From positions 2,604,001 through 2,668,000 of the forward strand of contig NZ_UGHR01000001.1 in assembly GCF_900451195.1 (NCBI RefSeq): a DNA stretch of 64,000 bases, in the 5' to 3' direction. The notes beneath the pieces are model-generated. The model saw nothing but the letters and a program-made list of their open reading frames with translations. It did no database searches and was not told where the DNA came from. Positions 62,433 to 64,000 of this stretch are shown one piece after another. This DNA is from Iodobacter fluviatilis. Lineage in GTDB: Bacteria > Pseudomonadota > Gammaproteobacteria > Burkholderiales > Chitinibacteraceae. The position numbers and the translations under genes were made by a program. The stretch's first letter is position 1. Every line of letters begins with the position of its first letter.

Positions 62433-63362
62433 ATGGCAGATCGTTTAAAAAGGCTTCGCGTTGTAGACCCCGTGCTCACTAGCTTGGCACGCGGTTATCG
62501 CAATGCGCAATTTATTGGCGAAGGGCTGTTCCCCGTCGCTGAAATGGACAAAGAAGCGGGGATTATTCCCTTGTTCGGTAAAGAGGCATTTCGCCTTTGG
62601 GATACCGAGCGGGCGATCCGTGCCAAATCCAATGTGATGACGACGGATGATGTTGATGAGCTGGATGTAGTTCTGCGCGAGCATGATCTGTCCTACCCCG
62701 TGGATTATCGCGAGCAGGCTGAGGCCATGTTTAACGAAGAAGCCAAAGCTGCCCGCCGCGTGAAAGATGCCATTGATTTGGGGCGTGAAGTTCGAGCGGC
62801 CAACCTGGCACAAAACCCCAACACCTATCTGAGCGGGGCCAAGATTGTGTTGTCTGGCTCCAGCCAGTGGAGCAATAACGGCGGTGACCCGATTAAGGCC
62901 GTGGAAGACGGCAAAGAGGTTATTCGCCAGCGCACGGGTATGCGCCCGAATACGGCCACAATTGGCGCGGCTGTGTATGCCGCTTTGAAATTTCATACCA
63001 AGCTGGCGGCGGCACTGGGGTCAAACCAGGACAAGCTGATTACGCTTGAGCACCTCAAAGCCTTATGGGGCATTGAGAATATCTATATTGGCGAAGCGCT
63101 GGCAGCCACTCCCTTTGGCGGGCTAGGTGATATCTGGGGCGACAGCGTGTCTCTTGCTTATGTGGCCCAGCCAGGCGAGGGTCAATCCAATGATCATGAT
63201 GTGCCTTCTTTTGGCTATACCCTGCGAAAGAAGGGCATGCCAGAGACCGATAAGTACGATGCAGAAGGCCACAAGGTTGCCTACGTGCGCCACACCGATG
63301 TTTATAAAGTGGTGGTGGTTGGCGCGGATGCGGGCTACTTGATTTCTGACACCAACGGATAA
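62433..63362 (+). CDS. Major head protein (Mu gpT-like, HK97-type)
   Basis: 309 residues. The N-terminus KRLRVVDPVLTSLARGYRNAQFIGEGLFPVAEMDKEAG and the YVAQPGEGQSNDHDVPSFGYTLRKKGMPETDKYDAEGHKVAYVRHTDVYKVVVVG end are typical of Mu T-type capsid subunits. It forms the icosahedral shell. It follows the protease-scaffold gene, the standard order. Confidence 0.88.
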   Translation: MADRLKRLRVVDPVLTSLARGYRNAQFIGEGLFPVAEMDKEAGIIPLFGKEAFRLWDTERAIRAKSNVMTTDDVDELDVVLREHDLSYPVDYREQAEAMFNEEAKAARRVKDAIDLGREVRAANLAQNPNTYLSGAKIVLSGSSQWSNNGGDPIKAVEDGKEVIRQRTGMRPNTATIGAAVYAALKFHTKLAAALGSNQDKLITLEHLKALWGIENIYIGEALAATPFGGLGDIWGDSVSLAYVAQPGEGQSNDHDVPSFGYTLRKKGMPETDKYDAEGHKVAYVRHTDVYKVVVVGADAGYLISDTNG

Positions 63363-63368
63363 GCCGCC

Positions 63369-63605
63369 ATGAAAAAATACCTTATTCACAGCACCGATCT
63401 TGAGCACGACGGCCAGCGCTATTTTGAAGGCGACACCATCGAGCTGGACGATGCTGAAGCCGCCCGGCTCATTAAATGGCTGAACCCGCTGGAACAGCCG
63501 CTTGAATCATTCAAGCCGTTGGAGCCGCAAGAGCCGATCGAACAGCCGCTCAAGCCGCCGGAAACCCTTGAGTCTGAAGCGCCAACGAAAGGAACTAAAC
63601 GATGA
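63369..63605 (+). CDS. Small phage head-region protein
   Basis: 78 residues. After a short folded part (YLIHSTDLEHDGQRYFEGDTIELDDAEAARLIKW) comes a repetitive Pro/Glu/Leu-rich tail of LEQPLESFKPLEPQEP type. Found between the head genes; probable accessory or decoration function. Overlaps the next gene by 4 bases. Confidence 0.65.
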   Translation: MKKYLIHSTDLEHDGQRYFEGDTIELDDAEAARLIKWLNPLEQPLESFKPLEPQEPIEQPLKPPETLESEAPTKGTKR

Positions 63606-63934
63606 AAACGCAAATAGTCATTCTCACCGCCTCTGTCATGGCGGCTACTGATTTAGCAGCCCGTCGCTTTGTTGGCTTTGACGGCAATGTCTGCGCCAGC
63701 GGAGCCAAAGCGCTGGGCGTGATCGATGCAGAAACTGCAGCAGACAGTATGGCCCCTGCCAATGTATTGGGGGTGATTTTGGTAGAGGCAGGTGCAGCGA
63801 TTACTGCAGGCAGCGAAATTCAATCCGATGCGGCGGGCCGTGCCATTGTCAAAACCACCGGCGCAGGCAATGGTTTTGCATTGGATGCGGCTACGGCAGC
63901 GGGTGATCTCATCAGGATTGTTCGGGGAATCTGA
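63602..63934 (+). CDS. Capsid decoration protein candidate (DUF2190-like)
   Basis: 110 residues, Ala/Gly-rich, β-type: ASVMAATDLAARRFVGFDG … AKALGVIDAETAADSMAPANVLGVILVEAGAAITAGSEIQSDAAGRAI … AGDLIRIVRGI. The layout matches DUF2190/head-decoration proteins next to major capsid genes. Confidence 0.7.
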   Translation: MKTQIVILTASVMAATDLAARRFVGFDGNVCASGAKALGVIDAETAADSMAPANVLGVILVEAGAAITAGSEIQSDAAGRAIVKTTGAGNGFALDAATAAGDLIRIVRGI

Positions 63935-64000
63935 TGCGCTATTGCACCCTGGCTGACCTGCAGCTGGCCATTCCTCTGCAAACGCTGATTGCGCTAAGCA
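63934..64000 (+). CDS. DUF1320 (Mu gp36-like) protein, N-terminal end (partial)
   Basis: ATG 63934 overlaps the previous stop (TGATG). The first 22 codons (MRYCTLADLQLAIPLQTLI) are the usual opening of DUF1320/gp36, a head-tail connection gene in Mu-type phages. The gene runs off the right edge. Confidence 0.7.
   Translation, partial: MRYCTLADLQLAIPLQTLIALS

Overview
The window reads as a chromosomal segment of a betaproteobacterium, most likely of the Neisseriales (Chromobacteriaceae/Iodobacter-like). This rests on protein flavour, the aryl-polyene cluster, the nrdR-glyA neighbourhood and moderate G+C; it is inferred, as no rRNA or other marker gene is present. Bases 1-30,100 are host chromosome. 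From about 30,200 to the right edge lies a transposable (Mu-type) prophage that carries two blocks of non-phage cargo.

Host part. 1-12,389 is the downstream half of an aryl-polyene (APE, flexirubin-like pigment) cluster on the + strand: glycosyltransferase end, acyltransferase, tyrosine/histidine ammonia-lyase, thioesterase, LolA-like carrier, MMPL exporter, small membrane protein, flavoprotein, DUF3261 lipoprotein, ketosynthase, dehydratase, FabG-type reductase and a second ketosynthase. Together they make the aromatic starter, extend it as a polyene, and lipidate and export it. Then follow, on the - strand, nrdR-ribD-zinc ribbon-ribE, glyA, a CorA-like transporter, a purine salvage operon (permease-apt-hpt) with terminator, and a TMEM165/GDT1-type manganese exporter behind a recognisable yybP-ykoY manganese riboswitch. 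A DUF3299-DUF2796-ABC ATPase-permease operon resembles zinc-acquisition (Zrg) systems. DUF2938, GST, a periplasmic binding protein and thiD complete the host part. A family of palindromic intergenic repeats occurs at four places in 8.4-16.1 kb.

Prophage. The layout is that of BcepMu-like phages: an early operon transcribed leftward to the left end (37.5 to 30.4 kb: HTH regulator, DUF3102, MuA-type transposase, MuB-type ATPase, small proteins, DUF3164, HU, GemA, Mor), a rightward repressor with a coupled membrane protein, and rightward late genes (lysis, gp26/gp27-like, terminase, portal, protease with internal scaffold start, major head protein, and so on to the window edge).

Cargo 1 (38.7-53.4 kb) is a 14.6-kb defence block between repressor and lysis genes: a two-gene DUF262 (GmrSD-like) module, then one tightly coupled operon hsdM-hsdS-darT-darG-hsdR-YgjP-like protease. 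A type I restriction-modification system thus has a DarTG DNA ADP-ribosylation toxin-antitoxin pair inside it. Cargo 2 (58.4-61.27 kb) replaces the expected Mu F-type head gene and perhaps the end of the portal gene with a KTSC gene and four leftward genes of unknown function. A closely similar 43/44-bp hairpin sequence sits at the right border of both cargo blocks, directly before the lysis gene and the protease gene, where Mu has its late promoters Plys and PI.
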